A stretch of DNA of 64,000 bases from Calliopsis andreniformis (Eukaryota; Arthropoda; Insecta; Hymenoptera; Andrenidae), in assembly GCF_051401765.1 (NCBI RefSeq), contig NC_135073.1:5022001-5086000 (forward strand). The letters are read 5' to 3'. Positions 35,787-47,523 of the stretch are shown in pieces. Every line of letters starts with the position of its first letter. The first letter of the stretch is position 1. The translations under genes and the position numbers were made by a program. A model generated the notes under the pieces. It ran no database searches. It was not told where the DNA came from and saw nothing but the letters and a program-made list of their open reading frames with translations.

Positions 35787-37680
35787 GAGGTACAGTAGAA
35801 TCTATTATGAATTGCACGGCAGCTATTGCGGCATCGGTTTCAACGGAGCTTGCGTTTGAATGAAAAGTGGAAACCGCTATCTAGTCATTGGAAAAGTTCC
35901 TTCAGATAAGTGTTCTGTTAAATTAAATTTAACATTGGTATATTTCTAATTGCGAATTATATACTGTTCTTACTTTATTTAATAGGTTTTCTTTGTATTG
36001 TCTCCTTTTTATTGGTATCATTTTTCTAGAGATTTAGCTTTTGAACTGGAATAACGCATAACGCTATGGACTTTTCAAACGCCTTGAATGTTAATATTGT
36101 TTTCAAATAAAATAGTATTTGAACTTTTTAAGTAGTAATAGTAAACTAAAGGGTACTAGAAGTGTTTGATTGGAATAAAAACTGTTTAAATTAACAAGTG
36201 AATTATGTAGCCAATACGAAAGTAATTTATAATTTCTTGCTATGTATCACACTCTTCCTGATTCGAGTTTCGTTCTTTTGAAGATGATAGTAATATCTTT
36301 TGTTTTAATACAATTACTTCTTTTAATTTACAAAATAATTCCAAATTTCTGACTATGAGTGTACATGTACATTAATCAATATTATTTCGTAAAGAAATAG
36401 AATCATGAACCATAAAATAAATGCGTATTTATCCGTTATTTCGTGACGATTATAAATATAATAAATGTGATTTAATAAAATATTATATGTATTAAATATT
36501 TTATATCGCAATAATAAAAAACTATTTTTCTAAATTCCATTTCTTTTTTTATATTGAGTTACTCAGAGCATTTATATAAACATTTCCCTTTCAAGGACAG
36601 TAAACAATCTTTTTATGATGTTTCGAATATTGATAAAGATAAATGCCGATAGAATAAGTACAGACTGAATGAATAATAGAGCATAATGAAATACTATATG
36701 AATTATTTCATCAACTGATTGAGGTAAAACAATTAAATCCAAAAATAATTAAAAATAAACTAAGTGATTAACTAAACAGTTATATAACGGTTTCTTGTAG
36801 ATGATCCATATTCCTTTCAAAATGATATTGGAAGTGTCTAACTATATACCAATAATTAGCAACCGCCTTTCACGATTTGTAGTGTAATTGCTTTAATAAT
36901 CCTTAATTACATTTCGTTATTCTAATTATGTATATACGTCTATTATAACAGTTTTACAGAAACAAAGCACTAAAAGAGATACTACTTTGTTTCGTTAAAT
37001 TACAAATATATTTGTTTATTAACAATGCATACTTCAATGAAAAAGATTGTATGCTTTCAAATTTAATAGTCAATTTGCAAAATAAATAACATTTAAAAGA
37101 AAAATAGAATAAATACTTCTCTACAGAAAAAAGGTTTGCGGATCTTCATTTTTGAGATGCTTTACTCGAACAACGAGGTGTGGCAATCTCCCGTTATAAA
37201 CTTTTCCATGGTCTTTCATATCTACACTTTACTATTATACTAGCATAAAGATTCGTTCAAAGTCATAGATATTTGTGATTATAAAGTAAAACGTTTTCAC
37301 GCATAGTTTGCGGTAAAGACAGGTACATCGTTCCCTTTAAAAGGAGGGAACTTATTATTTTGTTATACATTTCTAAACACTGATGTAAGAAACATTATTT
37401 TGTTTAATTTCAGACCAGATTTGAAATAGCTACACAATTCCCTAGGCACAAAATCGGTTCGAATACGTAATATACGTGAATGGGATGATCAAGCTATTTT
37501 TTATGGCTTACAGGTTTTCAAGATTTCTCCGTTCAAGTAAGTTTGAAGGATGCAAAACAAAGGACAGATTGAAAGCACAAATGACTGGTAAATATTGTGG
37601 ATAGTATAAAACGCTCTAAACCTAATCTCAATAATTGGTCTACAGAGACTTAAAAACACACTTAGTCAGACATTATCATT
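35787..37680. other. gene-free AT-rich stretch
   Basis: No supported gene. A possible exon lies at about 37442-37587: its acceptor is TTCCCTAG, it holds a frame containing MAYRFSRFLRSSKFEG, and its donor is ACTG followed by GTAAAT. I cannot tie it to a known protein. Confidence 0.3.
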
Positions 37681-38336
37681 ATGGAGAATAACACCTTCAC
37701 TTTCATACCGGATGTTCTTTATGGTCAGTTTCAAATGATCTAGCTCTAAATAATATTTCCTCTCAATAATGATTTAATTATTGGTAAAGAGTTGATATGT
37801 AAAACCAACAGTGTAGAATATAACTTCCCCTGAATTAAACTAGCCTGTTGAATCATTATTTACTACATAATCGTTTCAAAAATGAATCAGTCTTTTCGCT
37901 TTCATGGGATGAATCATAAGTAAAAATGGAAACTATTGTTTGTTTTTCAGTTAATTTATGCGTTACTTATGACTTATGTCATAACGGGACGCAGAACTGG
38001 ATTTTCTTAATACCTCGTCTTAAAACAATAGATCGCGTTTACAGTGCAAATTATGTTCCATGCATTGAAACAGGTATTGTTACGTAATTGAAGGTAATAT
38101 AAAAGCAGTTGACATATCTGTCACCTTGTACATTGACATGTTCCTTATTTAAAACTAATTTTGTACAATATATGTACAGAAGATGATATGCCTTTTAGAA
38201 AAAGTATTTAGAAATCATTTTTCTGTTTTTAGGCCACCTTACAGCACTAACCACGAGAAGATACTTAAGAGCAATTAAAAGAAACAGAAATGAACATTCA
38301 AAAGATGGACTTGTCACGAGCGATGCGTCCGGATGA
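37681..38336 (+). CDS. candidate two-exon small protein, unrecognised
   Basis: An ATG at 37681 opens a 43-base exon that ends TATG before GTCAGT. The acceptor TTCTGTTTTTAG at 38232 leads into a 104-base exon. Joining them keeps the frame through a split Gly codon and gives 48 residues ending at TGA 38334-38336. The product starts MENNTFTFIPDVLYG and has a basic middle (RRYLRAIKRNRN). The acceptor is strong and the donor unusual (GTCAGT). GC content rises over the second exon and beyond its stop. This may be a real small gene, an untranslated RNA, or coincidence. Confidence 0.2.
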
Positions 38337-39744
38337 AGTCTGCATCGGTCGTGATCAAATAATCTCTGATCGGTGGGACTTTCGTCCGTTTGCAATACTC
38401 GCTGAATGCACCAAAGACGAAGCCCCATTTTTCACTTCATTAATAAATGTTTTCCTGATTTAAGTTTAATAATGACTATTAATTTAATTGGAGCATAATG
38501 TAAATACTCCAAAAAATATTTAGAAACAATTTGAAGCCAACGATAATAACAAAATCAACACTTTGTAATTGAAAGATATAATAGAGTAAATAAAATTGTT
38601 GTGTTACAAATATAATTGCATTATATTTTCATTTTATAGTTTTTAAAGTGGTAAAGACTGAAAATTTCCTACTTCCTCACTACATGATAATTACCTTCAT
38701 ACCATAACATATCTTGTTTTATATTATTCTATTGGCATTTGTTTTAGTGTCATTTTTATTGTATCACCCTAGGTTAATATATTTTAAAGTAGAAAGAAAA
38801 TAAATATTTCATAGAAAGACGCGGCGTATAAAAAATCCCAACTTAAGCTAATACATATACTAAAAAAAAGATGTTACTCCTCATGAGTAGGTATAAAAAT
38901 ACACCTGTGGTAATTATGCTTGTAACACAACAAACAATACAATCAGCTATCCATATGTACCTATCGCTTTAGGTCTTTGCGTTTTACAACATTGTAAAAA
39001 ATCAAAACAGAAATGTACGTTACCGTAAAAGCCATTGTATGAAGACAACTCGACGAATTACATACTTTCAGGGTGCTTGCTGGACTGGAAGTGAAACTGA
39101 AAGAAAAATGAAACATTAAAAAATGAGTTTCCAAATTATTAATGTGTTAAATTTTCGAATTCTGAACTCTAAACATTACAGTCTAATCTGAAATCTAATT
39201 TCGAAGTTCAATCAACAAAATAATAATCCTCACATTGCACCGCTTTAAATAGCCAAAGCAGGAAATCCCTTCCATTGGCATATCAAATACAATAACAAGT
39301 CCATGGTAAAATAAATTTAAAATAAATAAATTTAAAGACTTAATTTTTTAAAACACATTATAACAACGTACTTAATTGATATGGAGCTATTAAAAATAGA
39401 GATTTTAGATTTTACAATGTTAGGGGAGAAAGTGGTGATATAGAACTCCATTTTGTTTTCTGACGATTTTTCGTATTGTGAAACGTATTGTGAAAACTCG
39501 AAATATATTATTAATTTCATTTGAAAAAATGTAAATATGAATATATATGTATATCAACTAATTGCAAATAGTAAACAGAATACGACCACGAAAACGCATA
39601 CAAATTTTTTCAAAATATCAAATGAATTTTAATAGAAAAAGAAAACTAATACTAAATAGGAATATTAACAAAGTAAAAATTAAAGCACTGTAGTAATTAG
39701 AAGTAATTAGATGTCACTAAGTACGTTATACTTACTTTAGATCC
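38337..39744. other. gene-free stretch
   Basis: No gene is supported. The first 100 bases are still GC-rich and are open on both strands for about 40 codons. A possible mini-exon on the minus strand (about 39069-39098, acceptor TTTCTTTCAG, donor GTATGT) could belong to the candidate gene at 39745-40215. Confidence 0.35.
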
Positions 39745-40215
39745 TCAAATCTGTCGAGACATCTTATCTCTTGGATATACGTCGATGTAATGATGAGCCT
39801 TCGTTCTATCGGGTAACTTGTAAAGTCGCCTCTGATTGGAGAAATATGTACTAGCCATAGCTGTAAAATGAAATTATCTTAAAAATTCCGAAGTCCTCTA
39901 ACCAAATAGAAGCTAGAACAATAAAATCATAAAAGTGACTCAAGCATAACAAACTAATTCCCTTGTAATCTATTTCTTGGCACATTTCCAATATTATTTG
40001 TCTTGTAAACATATACATTCTTTTCATTTGGAAGTCAAACTCGAGTAATTTCAAAGCATATTGAAAGATATATACATATACATATAATTTTACTATGTAA
40101 TAACACACAAGTATTATATATTCCTGAAACGAACGAAGATCCAACTATTTCTACGATTATATTAACGAAAATATTCAAAAAATATACCTTCGCGATGAGT
40201 TCTGTAGTCCGGCAT
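39745..40215 (-). CDS. candidate two-exon small protein, unrecognised
   Basis: The minus strand has an exon at 40188-40322 (acceptor TGTAATAG, donor GCGAAG followed by GTATAT) and one starting at 39860 (acceptor ATTTTACAG). Reading from the ATG at 40215 through the junction keeps the frame. The product has 47 residues, begins MPDYRTHREAMASTYF, contains LYKLPDRTKAHHYIDVYP, and ends at TGA 39745-39747. Its composition is unlike the chance AT-driven frames nearby. Another register through the same two exons is also open, and a good donor (GTAAGT, about 39736) follows the stop, so the gene model is uncertain. I do not recognise the family. Confidence 0.3.
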
Positions 40216-40322
40216 GGCTTTTCGTTCGAAATAAACTGCGCGCGCAGCTTCGAGAATTCAAAGAATAGACTTGAGTTTCGATAGTATCGAATATCGCTCA
40301 CTTCAGCTCTTTTATAATCCAC

Positions 40323-41837
40323 CTATTACAAACAACACAATTAGGTACTATAAAAATAAATAAAATACATACGAAAGCACCTCCATTTCATTTTATAAAT
40401 TACAAAAATATAATTATAATCGATTATCGAAAAATTAAAATAAAATTAATGAATTATATTAATTTCTGTAAAAATACCAGAAACGTTATTCAAATTGCAG
40501 CGCCCTCGTGTTTTACATGGCTTACTCTTGTATCTTTTTTATCAATATTTTTCCTATGCAATATAAATTGATACGAAATTTAACAAAATAAACAATGCTA
40601 TAATTACACTTCATTACAGAAGGTATAATAATAGAAATGAAATTGAGAATTCGCTAAATCCATAGAAAATTACTAAAATAAAATAAAATAAAATGTGGTA
40701 CAATGTTAAAATGACGAATGTATACCTTAATTCATATAAATGTGGGAAACCTTCAGAAATGAAATTAGACACGTTTAACATGATGAGAGATATAAATACA
40801 CATATCATCCTCAACATATGTACGAACGAAATTATGTAAAAATACGTTGAATAAATTCGGCATTAATAACAGAATTAAATTTGGATTCTTGCCTTCATGA
40901 GCGCTATGATTGCTTTCTACAAATTGTAGATAATGTTGGAAATGACATGGAAATGGTAATAGAATCACAAAAATATATTAGATACAAATGTTTTTTTTTT
41001 AAATTGTTATATACAGCGATAAAGGAAACACATTAAATTTAATTCATTCGAATAGCTCGCTTATTCCTTACGAATTTAAAACAGCGAAGTCAAGTAAGGA
41101 CTTTAAATATGTCGTTCGAAATGGCACAATTCTATGCTTTGACTACCTATAGAAGTATAGACTACTAACACCAACTTCATGTTGCCTGTCAAAGTCGTCA
41201 GCGCCCTCAGACACTAAGTTTCAATAGCGAGAACTAATTGTTGGACGTTATGCCTCTGTAGCACCGATCAGTTTTTTACTTCTTAGCAAATAGGTGTTGG
41301 AATATATTTCTTCCATTTTGTTCTATGGGCAATGATAAATAAATAATAAATAAATGTATTATTTACATTTTGGTCATTTATTCTGCCCTTTCCAAAGATT
41401 AAAAGATTGATACACAAAATTTTGTTTTAATACAATTTAAAAAATGTATTAGAATTTGGTAAATTTTTTTTAATTGGAGCATATTTTTCCTTACTTTTCC
41501 TACTTATTTTTAAGTCTTCGAACTTCAGTTAATATTAATTCGATTTTCATATTTCAAATTTTGCGCCATTTTAGTCTCTAGGGGCGCTCCAGATGTTAAA
41601 CAGAAGTTTCTTATGGGAAAAGTGGGGTGTGCTAATAGTCCATACTTCTGTAGTCAAAGATTCTATATTATGTATGATTCATGCTTCTACCACTGACTTG
41701 CACATGTGAAACGTCAAGTTGTATTTCGATGAGTTTGTGAACTCATTATAAAGTACATTTTGTGATCTCATGTAAAGTGACTTTCGTTTTTAAGAATAAA
41801 ATTTACTTGAAAAGAATTCAATTATATACATAAAACA
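40323..41837. other. gene-free stretch upstream of POMP
   Basis: No coding is supported. It should contain the POMP promoter and 5' UTR, but no distinctive core motif stands out. Confidence 0.45.
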
Positions 41838-42733
41838 ATGGTAATAAACGATATTAGTTTCAGCTATTTTATAGTAATGATGGGAGTATAAAAATTATCT
41901 TAATATGCATTAGGAAAATATTACTTTGTTTAAGATTGAGGTTATAAGAAATGTTTACAAATTGTTTTTCTGCAGAAGGAAAAACATGAAAATTGAAATA
42001 TAATACTTCTTTATAAAACATTAGTCGTAAAATACTCAACGAAATTTTGTAATTTTAGAGTTTCGGGTTGCCATCGCTTGTTCCAAAACCTACTGTCAGT
42101 GAACAGTTTAACATTCCTGATGACAATTATGGTGTAGCTAATCCCATGGTTTCTGGGTATGAATAAATATTTCATGAAATGGTTTTGCATTGAATTAAAG
42201 TGTTCATAATAATTTTTTAATCTTCCAATTTTATTTAATTTTTGTCTTTTAGACTATCAGCTACCAGACAAAATATAGGTTATTCACATCCATTGGAAGC
42301 ATCTGAAAGAAATGTAAGATAATAAGTTCAGGAATTATAATAATTATTGAATATTTTGTATACTTATAATGTATTTCAGTATCAACAAAATCGTGATCGT
42401 ATGAATATGGCATTGCTCAGAAACATACAAGGATTACATGCTCCCATGCGTATAGCAATGGAATTAAAAGCAGCTGAAAAAATTGGCAGACTTCCGTTTC
42501 TGCCATCATCAAACATGATGAAAGATGTTCTACTTGGCCGGGATGAAGAGCTGGGGTAAATTATTCTATATTTCTTTTAAAATAATAAATTTTTAGATCG
42601 TTAGAACGTTAATATATAATATTTGAATTCCTTTGTATTATTTAGATTTGAAGACATATTAAATACTGCAGAATTCAGAGAACAAATGGGTCAACCTCAT
42701 GCTATTATTGAAAAAAATCTTGGAATATTGTAA
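41838..42733 (+). CDS. POMP: proteasome maturation protein (POMP/UMP1)
   Basis: POMP is the chaperone that guides beta-ring assembly of the 20S proteasome and is degraded on completion. Exons 42059-42156, 42253-42313, 42380-42555 and 42646-42733 join in phase. The preceding coding exon is probably only the ATG at 41838-41840, followed by donor GTAATA; with it the protein begins MSFGLPSL and has 141 residues, the usual length. Family hallmarks are HPLEASERN, MNMALLRNIQGLHAP, IGRLPFLPSSN, GFEDILNT and MGQPHAIIEK. The four main exons are secure; the ATG-only first exon is inferred from phase and from the lack of an ATG in the next exon. A polyadenylation signal lies at 42789-42794. The gene is convergent with the OHCU decarboxylase gene. 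Confidence 0.92.
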
Positions 42734-42930
42734 TCATTAAAATTTTTACTTATAATTTACTGGCTTTGTATTGTTAAATACATTAAATAATAAATCATAA
42801 TTACTCTATTTAAGCACTTCAAATAATAACTGGATTTTTATATTTTTATTATATAACAATAACAAATATTGGTGCAATTTTTATCTTAGTAGACAGTCCC
42901 AGCAGAAATAAACAAACAATATTTATTCTC

Positions 42931-43671
42931 TTATGCATCTGACCATACAAGATCATCTATTCTATTGCTACATATTTTTTTAACTTCTTGAATTCCTATC
43001 TGTAACTCATTCTCTCTTGTACTTCGCAAACGTGTTTGAATGGATGCAAGAATCGTTTGTACATTATTTTTATACATACATATTACAAATGGAAAACGGA
43101 ATTTTTCCTTGTACCTAAAACAGTAATCCTATGTTTTACTCCTAAAAATTTTATTTGTAAACAATTGTTTGTAGAGTAAGATCTTAATTATATCACTCAC
43201 AAATTATTGTAAGTAGCAAATAATTGTTTTTCTTCTTTTGACATAGTATGAAGTTCTGCATATTCCTGCTCAAATTCAGATCCAGCATTGATCAATTCAT
43301 TTTCATTTAATTTTTCTGATAAATCTGGATATCGAAGTAATACATTTTCCTTTTCTAAAAGGTATTAAAAAAGTTCAAAATATTTTAAAAACTGAGTTAG
43401 AAAAGGATTATTTGTGACTGAAATAATACTAATAATATGAACAATTACTACAATAATAATAAAGTACTTTATTTTTACCTGAAACATCTAAATTTTCTAA
43501 GTATTCATAAAAACACATTTTAAGATTTTTAACTGATGGAAATGGTCTCATAAATGCTATGTGCTGTGTAGCATCTGGATAATGCTCTATGACATTTCCA
43601 AAAAGCCATTCAAATTGTTCAGAACATAAGGCATTTACTTCTGATATACTTAGAATCCCACCAGAATACAT
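42931..43671 (-). CDS. OHCU decarboxylase (URAD-like) with altered catalytic residue
   Basis: The family converts 2-oxo-4-hydroxy-4-carboxy-5-ureidoimidazoline to S-allantoin in uric acid breakdown, often in peroxisomes. Exons 43479-43671, 43201-43354 and 42931-43114 join in phase to give 176 residues, typical for the family. Recognisable segments are ALCSEQFEWLFGNVIEH and FMRPFPSVKNL (N-terminal helices), the AGSEFEQE stretch carrying the conserved Glu, YKEKFRFPFVICMYK, and the C-terminal EVKKICSNRIDDLVW. The motif normally written HPDL reads YPDL here (codon TAT near 43331), so the catalytic His is replaced by Tyr. The gene is otherwise intact. Activity may be lost or changed; a sequence error is possible because one C-to-T change is enough. 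Confidence 0.87.
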
Positions 43672-44781
43672 AACTACTTAAATAAATTTACAGTTTAAAA
43701 TTTGATTTTATTTCTCAAACACTTACCTGAAATTATTAAAATTAAGTAAATAATCCAGAAACTATTAGTTATATAAATATATTTTTGTATAAAGTGGCGA
43801 TATCACTTTGTTATGTTTCTATTTATTTTTAAAAGTAATATTTATATACGCGTCAATTTTAGATATAAAACAACAGTAAATAAAAAATAGTATGAAATCA
43901 CTTACTATTTATAAGTATTGTCCCGTCTCTTTTTCAAGACTTAAATATCTCTAAACTTCATGAGTGAAAAGCATGCACAAAGTTCATAAGATTATCTGTA
44001 ATCAACCGACGCGTTTAGAATATAATTCTTCCATACGCAACAGGTACTAAATTCTTGCCGCGATCGCTAATATTTACATATTTAAGAACAAAATGAAACT
44101 ATGAAGAGAGATTTGTTTTTTCAACTGAAATTTATTGTATAGATATAATGTTCTTTAATTCTGTTAATTCTGTTTCATACCCACAAAAGAATTTAAAGAT
44201 GTAATGAATATGTTATATCATCAGTTGTATAAAAATTCACTATAATACAAATAATATAAATACATGTTTACATACTAAATAGATATTTATTATTATTATT
44301 AACATTTGATAACATATTGAAAATTATAAAAAATTATTTAAAATTTCAAAGTTGAGCGATGTATCAACCATTTTACGCGCGCATATATTTGAATAACATG
44401 TGATACGTATGCATATTATAATCTGAATACATATGTAGATGCAATCACGTAGTAAAATGTTTTTTTATAAAATGTATGTCTGGATGCAAGCAATTTACAA
44501 ATAAAGTAACAAAAAACAACATCTTTTTGACAGAATGATAACGCTTCAGACTGTCTAGAAACGACGTTGAAAGGTTATCGAAAGTAATTTACAACGTCGA
44601 CAAGAGATAAAATTACTGAATAGCCGGCGAAATCCGCTATATCTTAAGTCGTTTAAAGAGATCGAGTTTCTTACGTCGTACGTGGAAATTATTTAAAATT
44701 ATTTACAATATACATATTTAGACGCTGACTTCGCAAAGAAAAATAAGTTCATATTCCAACAAATTTACGCATTTAAAAAAG
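43672..44781. other. intergenic region between URAD-like and first methyltransferase
   Basis: AT-rich sequence with no supported gene. The two genes are divergent, so the region should hold both promoters. A slightly CpG-richer patch at about 44530-44690 is the best candidate for the start region of the methyltransferase gene. Confidence 0.4.
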
Positions 44782-45732
44782 ATGTCAAACATTAAAATCT
44801 TAGACGGAGGATTTGGTGCGCAATTGTCCACACATGTTGGTGCAAAAATTGACGGTGATCCTTTGTGGACATCACGATTTTTAGCAACAAATCCTGATGC
44901 TGTTTATGCTACACACTTAGATTTTCTCAGAGCAGGTGCAGATATTATTGAAACAAATACATATCAAGCTTCAGTGTCTAGCTTAATGAAACATTTATCC
45001 ATAAATGAAGAAGAGAGTGTAAAATTATTATATAAAGCTGTTAATCTGGCCAAAAAAGCAGTTAATGATTACACGAAAGAAATCAGTGAAAACGATGAAA
45101 TTGAAAATAAGAATCCAATAATAGCTGGTTCCTGTGGACCTTATGGAGCTAGTTTGCACGATGGTTCTGAATATAATGGAGCTTATGGCAAAAACACACC
45201 TCGTGAAACTATGATACAATGGCATAAATCACGTATTGATGCTCTTGTAGATGCTGGCATAGAGTTGTTAGCATTAGAAACTATACCTTGCTATCAAGAG
45301 GCAGAGCTACTGGTTGATCTTTTGAAAGAATATCCAAATGTTAAAGCATGGCTTTCATTTTCTTGTAAAAGGAACAGTCAAAATATAGTAGATGGTAGCA
45401 ATTTTCAAGAAGTAGCTACACGTTGCTATAAAATGGCTTCACCTGGTCAAATAATTGCTGTTGGAGTGAATTGTCTTGCTCCAAAAGATGTATCTCCCTT
45501 GCTCAAAGGAATTCATAAAGAAGAATTAATACCATTGATAGCGTATCCTAATAGTGGAGAAATATATTCACCAACTGAAGGATGGATAAAAGATGAAAGT
45601 TGTCCTGTGTTTGAAAGTTTTATTGCTGAATGGTTAGAAGTTGGAGTTCAATATATTGGAGGTTGCTGTAGAATGTATGCAGAAAACATCAAATCAATCA
45701 GAAGGGAAATAAACACCTTAAAACAAAAATAA
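44782..45732 (+). CDS. homocysteine S-methyltransferase, copy 1
   Basis: This intronless gene encodes 316 residues with the homocysteine S-methyltransferase fold. It transfers a methyl group, usually from S-methylmethionine, to homocysteine to give methionine in the cytosol. The N-terminal ILDGGFGAQL motif, FLRAGADIIETNTYQAS, and GSCGPYGA (substrate loops) are present. The zinc ligands are complete: Cys231 in GVNC and Cys295-Cys296 in GGCC. The ATG at 44782 precedes the first conserved motif by six residues, and no earlier in-frame ATG is needed. The next gene is a tandem paralogue in the same orientation 831 bp away. Drosophila also has a neighbouring pair of such genes (CG10621/CG10623). 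Confidence 0.93.
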   Translation: MSNIKILDGGFGAQLSTHVGAKIDGDPLWTSRFLATNPDAVYATHLDFLRAGADIIETNTYQASVSSLMKHLSINEEESVKLLYKAVNLAKKAVNDYTKEISENDEIENKNPIIAGSCGPYGASLHDGSEYNGAYGKNTPRETMIQWHKSRIDALVDAGIELLALETIPCYQEAELLVDLLKEYPNVKAWLSFSCKRNSQNIVDGSNFQEVATRCYKMASPGQIIAVGVNCLAPKDVSPLLKGIHKEELIPLIAYPNSGEIYSPTEGWIKDESCPVFESFIAEWLEVGVQYIGGCCRMYAENIKSIRREINTLKQK

Positions 45733-46563
45733 GTAATACTAAAGTAACCAAGCTATAAATATAAAAGGTCAATGATACAAGATTTATTAAAATTTGATTA
45801 AGTTTCTTATTCCAAATAACTAAATATTCACTAAGTTTTCTATAAAGTAAATTAATGATTATATTTAAGAAATTAAATTGATGATAAGCCTTTTATATCT
45901 CAAGGATTTTTATGTACTATTAATTTCCAAAAAAACTAATGAATCTTCTAAAGCTTGAAAAAATTCGTATACTTCAATCATTTTTTATATCTCGTTAATC
46001 CAACTATCATTATAAGAAAATAAATGTACTCCATTATTAAAGTTCAAAATATCAATGTAACAATTCAAAAATTATATAATACAACATATTAATAAATGTT
46101 GATTAATATTATCAAGCACACGTTACATACAGATTGTAACACTTGGAAACATTGCACCTACATATAGACATTCAGATCACAAGCACATAATTTATCAGAA
46201 CATGTGTAAACACGTGATATGATTTGATCTTGTTGACACAAGGGATCTTCACGACATAGGTATTAAAAAAAAGTAATCTTTTATTGAATAATCTGGGAAC
46301 CTTTCTTAAAACTTCATTTTCTTTTCAATAAGTATCTCACATCTTCATGGACTTTGGATTAAGTGCATTCTGTGCATGAGAGTGCTTCTGAGAGCAATTA
46401 TAGAAATTATTGCCTCAGCCTTTCAGAAACATTTAAACAATTAAGACGTGTGTATAACTGTAAAAGTTGCTTCCTCTTGGGTGTAGTTTCTGCGTTGAAG
46501 AGTACGTGACACTATTAAGAAAACTTACATAATTAAAAAGTATAGTAATCTGAAAAGAAAAAA
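45733..46563. other. spacer between tandem methyltransferases
   Basis: AT-rich sequence with no coding. It is long enough for a separate promoter for copy 2. I see no shared block with the upstream region of copy 1. Confidence 0.45.
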
Positions 46564-47523
46564 ATGCAAGAAATTAAAGTGTTAGATGGTGGATTTTCTA
46601 CACAATTAGCCACTCATGTGGGTGATATAATAGATGGTGATCCATTATGGACAGCAAAATTTCTTGTTACAAATCCAGAAGCTGTCATTGCTACACACCT
46701 AGATTTTCTAAAAGCTGGAGCTGACATAATCTTAACAAACACATATCAAACATCTATCGATAGTTTCTCAAAATATATGAACTTGACAAAAGAAGAAAGT
46801 CTTAACTTATTTTGCAAAGCTGTTAATTATGCCAAAGAAGCTGTGAGTTTATACAAGAAAAGTATAGAAAATGGAAAATGTGTTCCAAATTCAAATCCAT
46901 TAATTGTTGGATCTGTTGGACCATATGGTGCCTGCTTACACGATGCTTCAGAATACACTGGTAAATACTGTTCAACTCTGTCAAGGGAAATTCTTATGGA
47001 CTGGCATAGGCCTCGTATTACTAAATTAATAGACAGTGGTATAACTATGTTAGCAATAGAGACAATACCATGCAAACTAGAAGCAGAAGCACTGGTCCAG
47101 TTGTTAAAGGAGTTTCCAAACATTAAAGCTTGGATGTCATTTTCTTGTCGCAGTGACAGCAAAAGTATAGCTGATGGTTCCAATTTTCAAGATGTTGCAA
47201 TACACTGTTACAAAAAGGCTTTACCAGGACAGATTGTAGCGGTTGGTACCAATTGCATTGCACCCCAACATGTGAGCAGTTTACTGAAAGGAATTAATGA
47301 AAATCCCAACCAAGAATTTATTCCATTGGTGGTGTACCCCAACAGTGGTGAGAAATACACAGTAGAAAATGGTTGGAAGAAAAACGAAGAAGGCTATTCT
47401 TTACATCAATTTATACACGAATGGCTTGACTTGGGAGTTCGATACATAGGTGGATGTTGTAGAACAGGTGCTATGGATGTACAAAAAATACGAGAAGAAG
47501 TGGTAGCTTGGAAGAATAAATAA
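46564..47523 (+). CDS. homocysteine S-methyltransferase, copy 2
   Basis: This intronless tandem paralogue has 319 residues and can be aligned to copy 1 along its whole length. It keeps VLDGGFSTQL, FLKAGADIILTNTYQTS, and GSVGPYGA, where copy 1 has GSCGPYGA. The zinc ligands Cys231 (GTNC) and Cys298-Cys299 (GGCC) are intact, so it should be catalytically competent. Small insertions near residue 250 (NENPNQEF) account for most of the length difference. An AATAAA lies at 47798-47803, only about 20 bp from the signal of the opposing leucyl-tRNA synthetase gene. Confidence 0.93.
   Translation: MQEIKVLDGGFSTQLATHVGDIIDGDPLWTAKFLVTNPEAVIATHLDFLKAGADIILTNTYQTSIDSFSKYMNLTKEESLNLFCKAVNYAKEAVSLYKKSIENGKCVPNSNPLIVGSVGPYGACLHDASEYTGKYCSTLSREILMDWHRPRITKLIDSGITMLAIETIPCKLEAEALVQLLKEFPNIKAWMSFSCRSDSKSIADGSNFQDVAIHCYKKALPGQIVAVGTNCIAPQHVSSLLKGINENPNQEFIPLVVYPNSGEKYTVENGWKKNEEGYSLHQFIHEWLDLGVRYIGGCCRTGAMDVQKIREEVVAWKNK

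Noticed and set aside
46827..47183. 118-codon minus-strand frame
   Set aside because: Antisense shadow of the second homocysteine S-methyltransferase.
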